Source: Desulfomicrobium macestii (GTDB lineage: Bacteria > Desulfobacterota > Desulfovibrionia > Desulfovibrionales > Desulfomicrobiaceae). Taken from it: a stretch of DNA of 64,000 nt. Below the pieces are notes generated by a model that was given only the letters and a program-made list of their open reading frames with translations, searched no databases and had not been told where the DNA came from. Of the stretch, positions 35,832 through 43,555 are shown piece after piece. The translations under genes were made by a program, and so were the position numbers. Positions within the stretch are counted from its first letter, which is position 1. Each line of letters starts with the position of its first letter. The stretch is taken from the NCBI RefSeq assembly GCF_014873765.1, contig NZ_JADBGG010000026.1:1-64000 (forward strand), read 5' to 3'.

Positions 35832-35880
35832 CGTTTTTTGAGGGCTCGTGTAGTCGGCTACACATCGCCCTCCAAAAACG
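35832..35880. repeat. 49-base near-perfect palindrome downstream of hypD
   Basis: An almost complete inverted repeat: CGTTTTTTGAGGGC on the left pairs with GCCCTCCAAAAACG on the right, around GTGTAG-TCGG-CTACAC. Its layout (AT-rich arm, GAGGG block, short central hairpin) resembles the dispersed element at 37953-38092. It lies about 40 bases after the hypD stop and may end the hypCD transcript, although no U-run follows on the plus strand. Confidence 0.7.
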
Positions 35881-35930
35881 TCTCTCGCCTTGCCAGGACG
35901 ACACCGTAAAAAAGTCCCGAAAGAATCTGA

Positions 35931-36010
35931 GTGTCATTCCCGCGAAGGCGGGAATCCATTCTTAAGTAGTTAAAAGATGGATCCCCTTCTTCAAGGGGAT
36001 GACGAGCTTT
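35931..36010. repeat. REP-like paired hairpins
   Basis: Two short hairpins, one with CCCGCGAAGGCGGG preceded by GTCATT and one with CCCCTTCTTCAAGGGG followed by ATGACGAGC, in inverted arrangement. This is the repetitive extragenic palindrome layout common in proteobacteria. Related units occur at 62433-62690 and, in partial form, near 38788-38815. Confidence 0.75.
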
Positions 36011-36118
36011 TGCGGCGGGAACTCATTCTTTTCAAGTAATTACAAGGAATAGGTCCTTTGCTTCAAGGGGATGGCTCGGCGAGAAGCAGAAAAGTACTCC
36101 CGCCAGTGCCTCAAGGCT

Positions 36119-36285
36119 CGTTGTCGGCATGGCCCTCGGCCTCGTCGGCTGTCTGACTGAGCCAGGCATCGTTTGTTGAATCGTTGCCCGGCGTGCTGCC
36201 CGGATTTTTCGTTCGGCACGCAACGATTCAACTGTACGAGGCCCGTGAAGGAGTTCCGGCGGGGCCGAGGGCCATGCCGACAACG
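36119..36285 (+). repeat. Structured dispersed element, copy A
   Basis: A 167-base unit with perfect 23-base terminal inverted repeats (36119-36141 and 36263-36285) and an inner stem GTTGAATCGTTG/CAACGATTCAAC (36175-36232). Between the stems are two segments shared with copy B at 38604-38780, which is in opposite orientation. One is a 34-base identical block at 36149-36182; the other is a ~30-base block beginning GATTCAACTGTACGAGG. The terminal stems of the two copies differ in sequence yet each is self-complementary, which points to selection for a fold. It could be a structured RNA or a MITE-like element. Confidence 0.75.
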
Positions 36286-36405
36286 TGCCGCGTACCGTAT
36301 GCAGCATGCCTCATGCCGTATGCCTCATGCCCATAAATTTCGAATCTTCAGTTGTTTTTTTACTAGGATCAGTGGTTGAAAACGCGTCATGCAAGGGGGA
36401 AGCGA

Positions 36406-37407
36406 GTGGAAAGGGTTCTTCTTGATTACGGCAGTGGCGGCAAGGCTTCACACCGGCTCATCGGTGAGCTTTTTCTCAAATATCTGGGCAACGAGATTCT
36501 TGACCGCCTCGATGACGCGGCCTTTCTGCATATCGGCAGTCCCATCTCCATGAGCACCGACACCTTCACCGTGGATCCCATCTTTTTCCCCGGCGGCGAT
36601 ATCGGCTCCCTGGCCGTGCACGGCACGGTCAATGACGTGGCCATGCTCGGCGCGCGTCCGAAATACATGACCTGCGGATTCATCATCGAAGAGGGGCTGC
36701 CCATGGCCGATCTGGAACGCATCGTCGAATCCATGGGAAATGCCGCCCGCGAGGCTGGAGTCCTGGTGGTTTCGGGCGACACCAAGGTCGTGCCCAAGGG
36801 TACGGTGGACAAGATTTTCATCAACACCACGGGCATCGGCGAAATCTTCGTGGCCGAGGCTCCGAGCGGACACCGGGCGGCGCCCGGGGATGCGATCCTG
36901 ATCAGCGGCTTCATGGGCGATCATGGCCTGGCCATCCTGTCCAAACGCGAAGGGCTGACCTTCGAGGCTCCCGTGCTTTCGGACTGCGCCTCGCTCAATC
37001 ACCTCATCGTGCGTCTGCTTGAGGCCATCCCCGAGGTGCATGTGCTGCGCGACCCCACCCGGGGCGGTCTGGCCACGACCCTCAACGAAATCGCCGGACA
37101 GTCGGGCGTGGAGTGTCGGATTTTCGAATCGCAGATCCCGGTTCGCCCCGAGGTCAGCGGCGGTTGCTCCTTTTTGGGCCTTGATCCGCTGTATCTGGCC
37201 AACGAGGGCAAGTTCATCTGCATCCTGCCCCAGGAGCACGCCGAGGCGGCCCTGGCCATCATGCGTTCCGATCCGCTCGGCGCGGACGCGGTGCAGATCG
37301 GCAACGTCCGCGGCGAACACCCCGGCAAGGTCGTGCTGGAAACGCCCCTCGGCGGAACCCGGCTCATGGATATGCTCGAAGGCGAACAGTTGCCGCGCAT
37401 CTGCTGA
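36406..37407 (+). CDS. hypE: Hydrogenase maturation protein HypE (carbamoyl dehydratase)
   Basis: A 333-residue HypE starting at GTG 36406, preceded by AGGGGGAAG; the open frame extends ten codons upstream. The N-terminal LLDYGSGGKASHRLI and the phosphate-binding loops of the PurM fold are present. The chain ends in PRIC, the C-terminal cysteine that HypF carbamoylates and HypE dehydrates to thiocyanate, the source of the cyanide ligands. It is separated from hypCD by palindromic elements; hypF is not in the window. Confidence 0.97.
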   Translation: MERVLLDYGSGGKASHRLIGELFLKYLGNEILDRLDDAAFLHIGSPISMSTDTFTVDPIFFPGGDIGSLAVHGTVNDVAMLGARPKYMTCGFIIEEGLPMADLERIVESMGNAAREAGVLVVSGDTKVVPKGTVDKIFINTTGIGEIFVAEAPSGHRAAPGDAILISGFMGDHGLAILSKREGLTFEAPVLSDCASLNHLIVRLLEAIPEVHVLRDPTRGGLATTLNEIAGQSGVECRIFESQIPVRPEVSGGCSFLGLDPLYLANEGKFICILPQEHAEAALAIMRSDPLGADAVQIGNVRGEHPGKVVLETPLGGTRLMDMLEGEQLPRIC

Positions 37408-37408
37408 T

Positions 37409-37942
37409 ATGAACGCTTTCCCGGCCTACGTGGCCATCGACTTCGAAACGGCGGATTCGCGTCGCGACAGCGCCTGCGCCGTGGGCCTGACCAAGGTCCG
37501 CGGCGGCGAGATCGTGGACAGGCTCTATGGCCTGATCCGCCCGCCGCGTTCGCGCTTTTCGCCGTTTTGCGTGAACGTGCACGGCATCCACTGGTCCGAC
37601 GTAAAGGACGCTCCGCCTTTCCGGGAATTCTGGATTGAGCATGCCCAGTTTCTGGAGGATGCGGATTTTCTGGCCGCGCACAACGCCAGCTTCGATCGCT
37701 CGGTGCTCGGCGCGTGCTGCACCATGGCCGGTTTGCCCGCCCCGACCCTGCCTTTTGTTTGTACCGTGGATCTGGCTCGCAACCAGTGGAACCTGCGTCC
37801 GACCAAATTGCCGGACGTGTGTCGCTATCTGGGGCTTAATCTCAATCATCACCATGCCGGGTCCGACGCCGAGGCCTGCGCCCGTATCGTCATGGCCGCC
37901 GTGTCGCAGAATCCCCGGTGTCTGGCTCCTTTCGGAGTATAG
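37409..37942 (+). CDS. DEDDh-type 3'-5' exonuclease
   Basis: A 177-residue exonuclease of the DnaQ/epsilon superfamily. Exo I is AIDFETAD near residue 9, Exo II is AHNASFDRSVL near residue 92, and Exo III is HHAGSDAEACARI near residue 148, giving the full set of metal ligands and the catalytic histidine. The ATG is one base after the hypE stop, so translation is probably coupled. A stand-alone epsilon-like protein of this kind may proofread or degrade nucleic acid; a link with hydrogenase maturation is not expected. Confidence 0.9.
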   Translation: MNAFPAYVAIDFETADSRRDSACAVGLTKVRGGEIVDRLYGLIRPPRSRFSPFCVNVHGIHWSDVKDAPPFREFWIEHAQFLEDADFLAAHNASFDRSVLGACCTMAGLPAPTLPFVCTVDLARNQWNLRPTKLPDVCRYLGLNLNHHHAGSDAEACARIVMAAVSQNPRCLAPFGV

Positions 37943-37952
37943 CTGACTGTCG

Positions 37953-38092
37953 ATAAATTCAAAATGTTCAGGCTGTTCCAAAATGGTGAGATGCGAGGAA
38001 CAAAGAAAATCCAGGGCCGAAGCGTATTTTTCATACGTGAGGGTCTGGATTTTCAGCAGTGACGAAGCAGATCTCCGTTTTGGGGCAGCCTG
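37953..38092. repeat. Dispersed long-hairpin element, copy 1
   Basis: A ~140-base element that folds along its length: CAGGCTG/CAGCCTG ends, CCAAAA/TTTTGG, GAGAT/ATCTC, GAAAATCCAG/CTGGATTTTC, and a central CGTAT-TTTTC-ATACG hairpin. An inverted copy lies at 60809-60951. In that copy the paired bases differ together (CAGGCCG/CGGCCTG, TGTATGCGCAATACA), so base pairing is kept. It begins shortly after the exonuclease stop and may act as a terminator or be a mobile palindrome. Confidence 0.8.
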
Positions 38093-38104
38093 ATAGGAGA
38101 ACAC

Positions 38105-38572
38105 ATGTCTTTGTCCCAGGCCCAGATGCGGGCCCATATCTTCCTGATCATCCTCGATAAATTCTCCGGCAGCGCCGAACGACGTCAGGAAGCCCTGGCC
38201 GAGTATTTCATGGTGACCATGCCCAATGTCCCGGAGGACGCGGCGCGCCGTCTGGCGGAACTGATCCCGGATCTCATGCCCGAGCTGTATTCCAAATGGA
38301 TCGGTGAGTTTGCCGAGCGCCTTTTCGAGACGGTGCCTGATGAACAGCTGCAGCACCTGTGCGACGGCACTGTGGAAAACAACGCCGCCCTGGGCCTGGT
38401 TTTTCTCATGTTCATGGAATCGGAGCGCATGGAGAAGCAGACCGAGGACGATCTGCGGGAATACGCACGCAAGCATTCCGGCGCCGACGACATGGGCGAT
38501 CTGGTGGCGGAATATTTGCACGGAAAGGTCGCGGCCCTGCGGGCGGATGTAGGCGGGGAGAAAGTACAATAG
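38105..38572 (+). CDS. Conserved-looking protein of unknown function
   Basis: A 155-residue acidic, helix-rich protein with no signal peptide, membrane segment or metal motif that I recognise. AGGAG lies six bases before the ATG. The composition and codon use match neighbouring housekeeping genes, so it is probably real. It lies between a dispersed hairpin element and the inverted copy B element, in the same direction as hypE. No function is proposed. Confidence 0.75.
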   Translation: MSLSQAQMRAHIFLIILDKFSGSAERRQEALAEYFMVTMPNVPEDAARRLAELIPDLMPELYSKWIGEFAERLFETVPDEQLQHLCDGTVENNAALGLVFLMFMESERMEKQTEDDLREYARKHSGADDMGDLVAEYLHGKVAALRADVGGEKVQ

Positions 38573-38603
38573 AAGGCTGATGGGTGCTGGCTGGTCGGAG
38601 AGC

Positions 38604-38780
38604 GGTGTGTGGCGGTTGACCCGGACAGGGGCCGCCGAAACTCCTTCGCGGGCCTCGTAGAGTTGAATCATCGCTGCTGTCGGACACACACCGATTTTCA
38701 AGCGGCCAGCGCTGATTCAACAAACGATGCCTGGCTCAGTCAGACAGTCGGCGCCCCCTGCCCGGGCCAACCGCCACACC
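38604..38780 (-). repeat. Structured dispersed element, copy B (inverted relative to copy A)
   Basis: A ~177-base unit whose ends are complementary over ~30 bases (GGTGTGTGGCGGTTG... and ...CAACCGCCACACC). Its interior matches copy A at 36119-36285 on the opposite strand, including a 34-base identity at 38715-38748. The inner stem is GTTGAATCA/TGATTCAAC, extended by a different helix than in copy A. With copy A it flanks hypE, the exonuclease gene and the 155-residue gene in inverted orientation. The rest of the 38573-38969 gap holds a degenerate REP unit near 38788-38815 and the ppaC terminator. Confidence 0.75.
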
Positions 38781-38914
38781 CCGCAGTGACTCCTTCGCGG
38801 GAATGACGCGCAGATCCGCGGTTCTCTCTTCACCGTCCGTGTCACCCGCGAATGAATGCCTTTCGGCCGTGCTTCCCCGCGCACCAATACGGAAAGACAC
38901 GCCAGCCCCAAATC

Positions 38915-38947
38915 AAAAAGCCCGCCCAGGCGAACCTGGACGGGCTT
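38915..38947 (-). terminator. Rho-independent terminator of the pyrophosphatase gene
   Basis: On the minus strand, AAGCCCGTCCAGG and CCTGGGCGGGCTT form a 13-pair stem with one G-U-type mismatch position around a TTCG tetraloop, followed by a run of five T. It begins 23 bases after the ppaC stop. Confidence 0.92.
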
Positions 38948-38969
38948 CTTTCATTCAAAGAGCCAAGAC

Positions 38970-39890
38970 TTAGGCGAAAGCCTTTTCGAACTTGGGCACA
39001 ACGTCCTTTTTACGGGACATGACCTTGGGCAGCCATGCCTTTCCGTCCACGGGCTTGACGCCGAAGGCCTTCTCGACCACGGAGGCGTCGTCGGAGGCGA
39101 TCAGGATCTCGGAGCCTTCCTTCATGATGTCGGTCAGCAGCAGGAAGATGGAGTGGTTGCCCTTCTCGGCCTTCAGTGCGGCGATGTCGGCGGCCAGGTC
39201 GCCCTTGACGGCGTCGAGGATGGACAGGTCGACCACTTCCAGCTGGCCGATGCCAACCTTGGTGCCGTTCATGTTGAAGTCCTTGTAGTCGCGCAGAACC
39301 AGCTCGCGGGCCGGGGTGCCTTCAACGGCGGACTTGACCTTGAACATTTCCATGCCCAGGGCGGCCAGGTCGGAGATACCGGCGATCTTGCCCAGTTCGG
39401 CAGCTGCTTCCTTGTCGGCCGGGGTGCAGGTCGGGGACTTGAAGATGACGGTGTCGCTCAGGATGGCGCAGAGCATGATGCCGGCGATGTTCTTGGGAAC
39501 TTCGATGCCGTGGAACTTGTACATGGCGGTCAGGACGGTGGCGGTGCAGCCAACGGGCCAGATCCAGCATTCCAGGGGGCTGGAGGTGGTCAGATCACCC
39601 AGCTTGTGGTGATCGACGATGCCCAGGACTTCAGCCTGCTTGATGTCGTCAGGCAGCTGAGCCAGGTCGGAGGTGTCGACCAGGAAAACTTTTTCACCGG
39701 CATATTCGGTCTTCACGGCAGGAGCGGCAACGCCGAACTTGTCGAGGATGAACTTGGTCTCGGGGGCCAGTTCGCCCTGGGCGGTCGGGGTGCAGGCTAC
39801 GCCGAGCTTGCTCTTCAGGTCGGCCAGCGCGATGGCGCTGCAAACGGTATCGGAATCGGGATTCTTGTGACCAAAAACATAAACGGACAT
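38970..39890 (-). CDS. ppaC: Manganese-dependent inorganic pyrophosphatase (family II)
   Basis: A 306-residue DHH-superfamily enzyme. MSVYVFGHKNPDSDTVCSAIA supplies the first metal ligands, then VFLVDTSD and the DHHKLGDL signature near residue 97. The DHHA2-type C-terminal domain ends with the substrate-binding KAWLPKVMSRKKDVVPKFEKAF. Family II enzymes are typical of sulfate reducers, where pyrophosphate from sulfate activation by ATP sulfurylase must be removed. It has its own terminator and follows the PTS genes with a ~90-base gap. Confidence 0.97.
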   Translation of the reverse strand: MSVYVFGHKNPDSDTVCSAIALADLKSKLGVACTPTAQGELAPETKFILDKFGVAAPAVKTEYAGEKVFLVDTSDLAQLPDDIKQAEVLGIVDHHKLGDLTTSSPLECWIWPVGCTATVLTAMYKFHGIEVPKNIAGIMLCAILSDTVIFKSPTCTPADKEAAAELGKIAGISDLAALGMEMFKVKSAVEGTPARELVLRDYKDFNMNGTKVGIGQLEVVDLSILDAVKGDLAADIAALKAEKGNHSIFLLLTDIMKEGSEILIASDDASVVEKAFGVKPVDGKAWLPKVMSRKKDVVPKFEKAFA

Positions 39891-39980
39891 GGTATTCCTC
39901 CTACAAGGGTTTATTGGCGAACAAAGACATTGTGCGAAATATCACAATTATTCGCGGCTGCCAAGAGAGAACATTGGAGG

Positions 39981-40660
39981 TCACAGGCCAAAGATGACGC
40001 CAAGGACCACGCTGACGGCGGCCACAGCGTAGGCCTTGCGTACACGCAGGGCGAGAATGGCTCCGGCGCAGGCGGCTATCCAGAGCATGGTCCAGGTCGG
40101 CTGCGGGCCGCCTGAAATCCAGGGTTGAATTGCTTTCAATCCGGCCAGAAGCGGCACCAGGCAGAGCGCGAGGACTGAAAAATTGAGCAGCAGGATTTCG
40201 GCCAGGGCCCTGGCGGTGAGCCGGTGCGGTGCGAAGGTGTTTATGTTGCCCTTGCGGTTCCAGGTCAAAAGTTGGTTGTAGCCGGCATTCTGCCGTTTGC
40301 GGTAGAGTTGTTCGATCCACGCGCCAAGGTAGGCCAGGGGCAGGGTCGCGATGACGACAAGCACTGTGGTGCGCATGTCGGCATCCGGCAGGCAGGCCAG
40401 AATGGTCAGGGTGGCGATCAGCGAGAGAAGGGCCTGGGGCGGAATGTAGGTTCCGGCCGGAAACAGATCAAGCCAGAGCAGCTCGAAAAAAATGCCCGCG
40501 CTCAAGGCCGGCTGGAGTTTGAAGCTCAGTCCCGCCCAGAGCAGGGCGGCGAAAAGCGGACGATGAACGAAGCCGAGGTCTATGGCGACCCGGGTCAGGG
40601 ACAGGAGGGCAAAAAAAAACTTCCTCCGGCCAGCAGGATGAGATCGTGAGTGTCGATCAT
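39981..40660 (-). pseudogene. Mannose-family PTS EIIC, frameshifted at a poly-T tract
   Basis: The reading starts at ATG 40660 (MIDTHDLILLAGGSFF...) and should continue ALLSLTRVAIDLGFVHRPL into the 174-residue frame ending at 39981. However, a run of nine T (plus-strand A at 40611-40619) puts the two parts out of frame; ten T would join them. The joined product would be about 225 residues with several hydrophobic segments, like sorbose/mannose-type EIIC permeases, with NRKGNINTF conserved. It may be a real pseudogene, a sequencing error, a phase-variable site or a site of transcriptional slippage. EIIB and EIIA genes follow upstream and look intact. Confidence 0.8.
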
Positions 40661-40685
40661 GCCGATTTGGTTCGAGAAGTATTCA

Positions 40686-41150
40686 TCACAAGTTGATTTT
40701 GGTCGTTGCCGAAGGCACGCAGCGGAAATCGATCTCCACGCCGTGCTCTTTGAAATATTTCAGGCAGGAGCGGTCTTCCGCCCCCAGGGCGATGTGTTCG
40801 CACACCTGCTCCTTGCCCGGTCCGTAATGCAGATTGCCGATGTTGACCAGGGAAAAGGACTGCCCGGTCATGTGCGCGGCCTTGGCATCGGCGCAGTCGG
40901 AAAAGAGGATCAGGACATGCTGATCCGGATCGCTCTTGCGGACGTTGCGCAGCATCGAAGCGACCTCCGAGACTTGGCAGCACAAAAAGGAGATGCCGCT
41001 TGGCACTGCCAGGCTCATGATTTCCTGCCGCAATTCGTCGGCGGCGAGGTCGTCGTTGGCGACCAGCAGGGTCTTGGCCCTGATGTGCGGAAGCCAGGCT
41101 TCGATGATCTGGCCGTGCACGAGGCGGTTGTCGATGCGGAACCAGATCAC
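40686..41150 (-). CDS. PTS system mannose/fructose/sorbose family EIIB component
   Basis: A 154-residue EIIB. The N-terminal IDNRLVHGQIIEAW contains the phosphorylated histidine (His13), as in ManX/SorB. It accepts phosphate from EIIA and would pass it to a sugar or act in regulation. It is two bases from the EIIA stop and 25 bases before the EIIC start. In deltaproteobacteria these components sit with ptsN and rapZ and may be mainly regulatory. Confidence 0.92.
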   Translation of the reverse strand: MIWFRIDNRLVHGQIIEAWLPHIRAKTLLVANDDLAADELRQEIMSLAVPSGISFLCCQVSEVASMLRNVRKSDPDQHVLILFSDCADAKAAHMTGQSFSLVNIGNLHYGPGKEQVCEHIALGAEDRSCLKYFKEHGVEIDFRCVPSATTKINL

Positions 41151-41152
41151 GG

Positions 41153-41563
41153 CTAGGCCTCGGTGATTTTACGGGTCAATACTTCACCGGCGACAACGAT
41201 GCCTTGAATGGCCGCGTTCTTGGCGTCTTGGGCGAGCTTGGACAGATCCTGGGTGCGCATGCCCAGAACCCTGAGCAGCATGGGCAGGTTCGCTCCGGAC
41301 AGGACATCGACCTTGCCCGGCTGGAGCAGAGACAGGCTGATGTTGGACGGTGTACCGCCGAACATGTCGGTCAGGATGATGACACCGTCACCCGTTTCCA
41401 TCTGCTTGACTGTGTATTTGAGGTCCGAAAGCAGGGCGCTCATTTCCACGGTTCCTTCCACGGCTATGTGGGCGCACTGTTCCTGCGGCCCCAAAATCGT
41501 CTGGGCCGCTTCAAGCAGATATTTGCCAAACTGGCCATGGGTCACCACGATCACTCCAACCAT
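41153..41563 (-). CDS. PTS system mannose/fructose family EIIA component
   Basis: A 136-residue EIIA of the ManX type. The start at 41563 follows GGAGGAG and begins MVGVIVVTHGQFGK with the phosphorylatable histidine (His9); the longer open frame is a read-through of the rapZ 3' end. TDMFGGTPSNISLSL is a conserved family segment. It takes phosphate from HPr. It is 14 bases downstream of rapZ. Confidence 0.94.
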   Translation of the reverse strand: MVGVIVVTHGQFGKYLLEAAQTILGPQEQCAHIAVEGTVEMSALLSDLKYTVKQMETGDGVIILTDMFGGTPSNISLSLLQPGKVDVLSGANLPMLLRVLGMRTQDLSKLAQDAKNAAIQGIVVAGEVLTRKITEA

Positions 41564-41577
41564 TACTCCTCCAAAGA

Positions 41578-42465
41578 TTATCCAAGACTGAAATGCCGAT
41601 GTTCGACAGATACGTTGAAGCCCTGTTCGCGCAGATGTGCCAGAACGGCCTCGGTCACGGCCACGGACCTGTGGCGGCCGCCCGTGCATCCGAAAGCCAT
41701 GGTCAGGCGGTAACGCCCTTCCGACGCATAAAGCGGCAGGGTGAAATCAAGAAATTCCAAAAGCCGACGCAGGTATTCGTGCCCGGGGTTGCTGTCCAGC
41801 ACGTACCGGGCGATGGCTTCGTCTTTTCCGGACATGGGGCGCAGGGCCTCGTCGAAATAGGGGTTGGGCAGAAAGCGCAGGTCCGTGACCATGTCCGCCT
41901 CGGCCGGGGCCCCGTACTTGAAGCCAAAAGAGATGAGATGCACACGCATGCCCTGGCTGCGGGAAGAAAGGCTCTCCCACTTGTCCTGAATGACCCGTCT
42001 GAGATCGTGCACTGAATAATGCGACGTGTCGATGACCAGATCAGCCTGCGCGCGGATGGGTTCCAGTATTTCCCGCTCCCGTTCCAGCGCCCCCTCCAGT
42101 CCCAGGTTGCCCGAGGCCAGAGGATGCGGACGGCGCGTGGTGGCATATCTGCGCAGCAGGATCTGGTTGGAAGAATCCGTGAAAAGGATGGTCGGCCGCA
42201 CGGAAAACTTCTGGACATCAAGCAGCACTTCCTTCCACTGACCCACGAAGTCGGGCTGGCGCAGGTCCATGCCCATGGCCAGCCCGGGGTAGTCCTTGGC
42301 GGAGGAGTTGAAGAACAGTTCGATGAGCGCCGGAGCCATGCGCGCCGGAAGTCCGTCCACGCAGAAGAAGCCCATGTCTTCGAAGACCTTGAGCGCCGTG
42401 CTTTTGCCTGAACCGGACATGCCGGAGACAATGACCACGTTTTTCTGTTCAGGTTGAGGCTGCAT
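41578..42465 (-). CDS. rapZ: RNase adapter / nucleotide-binding protein RapZ (YvcJ family)
   Basis: A 295-residue RapZ. It has a Walker A GMSGSGKST near residue 14, DLRQPDFV, LFTDSSNQILLRRYATTRRPHPL, the SFGFKYG motif and the C-terminal FGCTGGRHRSVAV that forms the sensing and regulatory domain. In enterobacteria it controls glucosamine-6-phosphate synthase through small RNAs; in other phyla its role is less clear. GGAG precedes the ATG. It lies between ptsN and EIIA, as in many rpoN clusters. Confidence 0.96.
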   Translation of the reverse strand: MQPQPEQKNVVIVSGMSGSGKSTALKVFEDMGFFCVDGLPARMAPALIELFFNSSAKDYPGLAMGMDLRQPDFVGQWKEVLLDVQKFSVRPTILFTDSSNQILLRRYATTRRPHPLASGNLGLEGALEREREILEPIRAQADLVIDTSHYSVHDLRRVIQDKWESLSSRSQGMRVHLISFGFKYGAPAEADMVTDLRFLPNPYFDEALRPMSGKDEAIARYVLDSNPGHEYLRRLLEFLDFTLPLYASEGRYRLTMAFGCTGGRHRSVAVTEAVLAHLREQGFNVSVEHRHFSLG

Positions 42466-42489
42466 GGGAGTTCTCCGAATACGTTCTTG

Positions 42490-42939
42490 CTAGACGGTCT
42501 GCAGCAACTGCCACAACCCGTCCTGACCGGGGGAGTCGGCAAAGGCCTGACGGAACGATCCGTCTTTGAGCAGGCGGGAAACCGTGGCCAGGAGTTTCAA
42601 ATGCAGGCCCACCACGCTTGAGGGAGCCAGCACCGTGAAAAAGATGCTGGCCGGCTTGTGGTCCAGGCTGGCAAAATCCACGCCTTCGTGGCTGCGGCCG
42701 ACGATGACCAGAACCTGATCGATGCTGTCCAACTTGCCATGAGGGATGGCGATGCCGTCTCCGATGCCGGTGGTCCCGAGCATTTCCCGGTCCATGAGGA
42801 CCTGGGCCACGCGTTTGGGGTCAAGATCGGGATATTTGGCCGACAGCGTCGAAACGAGTTCGGCCAGGACCTCGGTTTTGGTCCTGGCCGAGAGGTCGGA
42901 GATGATCAAATCCTTGTCCAGGTATTCAGCAAGCTTCAT
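42490..42939 (-). CDS. ptsN: PTS IIA-like nitrogen regulatory protein EIIA-Ntr
   Basis: A 149-residue EIIA of the fructose/Ntr type. GIGDGIAIPHGKLDSI contains the phosphorylated histidine near residue 67, followed by VDFASLDHKPASIFFTVLAP. It is linked to rpoN and hpf as in E. coli. No PtsP or NPr gene is in the window. It begins three bases after the hpf stop, so it is likely cotranscribed. Confidence 0.95.
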   Translation of the reverse strand: MKLAEYLDKDLIISDLSARTKTEVLAELVSTLSAKYPDLDPKRVAQVLMDREMLGTTGIGDGIAIPHGKLDSIDQVLVIVGRSHEGVDFASLDHKPASIFFTVLAPSSVVGLHLKLLATVSRLLKDGSFRQAFADSPGQDGLWQLLQTV

Positions 42940-42942
42940 TCC

Positions 42943-43485
42943 CTATACCCCGGGGTCGATCAAACCGAAGTCGCCGGTTTTGCGTCGGTAAATGACATTG
43001 ATCCTTTCGCTTTCGGCGTTGAGGAACACGAGGAATTCGTTGTCCGTGCTTTCAAGCTGCAGCGCGGCTTCTTCAACGATCATGGGCTTGGGCGAGAAGT
43101 CGTCGGTCTTTTGGATGACCGGCTTGCGCTTTGCATCCGCGTCGTCCTCGAAACTCCCGGCGTCCATGCGGGTGCTGTCGCTGCCGCCTTTGCGTCGGCT
43201 CTTGTCCTTGTCGCGGACCTTGCGCATCTGGGCCTCAAGCTTGTCCCAGACGAGGTCGACGGTGGAGTACATGTCCTCGCTGTCTTCGCGGGCGGAGATA
43301 TGTACGTTCTTCCCCGTCAGCACTATATCGGCGATATGCCGGAATTTCTCCACTTCGAGATTGACCTGCAGTTCAGCGTCGGGGGTGCCGGCCGTGAATT
43401 TGGCGAGCTTGCCGAAGCGGTCTTTGGCGTATTTGCGCAGATGGTCGGAAGGATCGAAGTTTTTGAAATTGAAGGTAATCCTCAT
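42943..43485 (-). CDS. hpf: Long-form ribosome hibernation promoting factor
   Basis: A 180-residue long HPF. The N-terminal ~100 residues are the S30AE domain (MRITFNFKNFDPSDHLRKYAKDRFGKL...), the middle is a charged linker, and the C-terminal ~55 residues (KPMIVEEAALQLE..., NVIYRRKTGDFGLIDPG) form the dimerisation domain that lets one protein join two 70S ribosomes. It lies between rpoN and ptsN with a GGAGG Shine-Dalgarno sequence. Confidence 0.96.
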   Translation of the reverse strand: MRITFNFKNFDPSDHLRKYAKDRFGKLAKFTAGTPDAELQVNLEVEKFRHIADIVLTGKNVHISAREDSEDMYSTVDLVWDKLEAQMRKVRDKDKSRRKGGSDSTRMDAGSFEDDADAKRKPVIQKTDDFSPKPMIVEEAALQLESTDNEFLVFLNAESERINVIYRRKTGDFGLIDPGV

Positions 43486-43555
43486 GGAAGCCTCCTCGAT
43501 TGTTGAGGGTCAGCCCTTTTTGCCGTCCGGAAGGGGCGGCCCAAAGGGCGGGATG

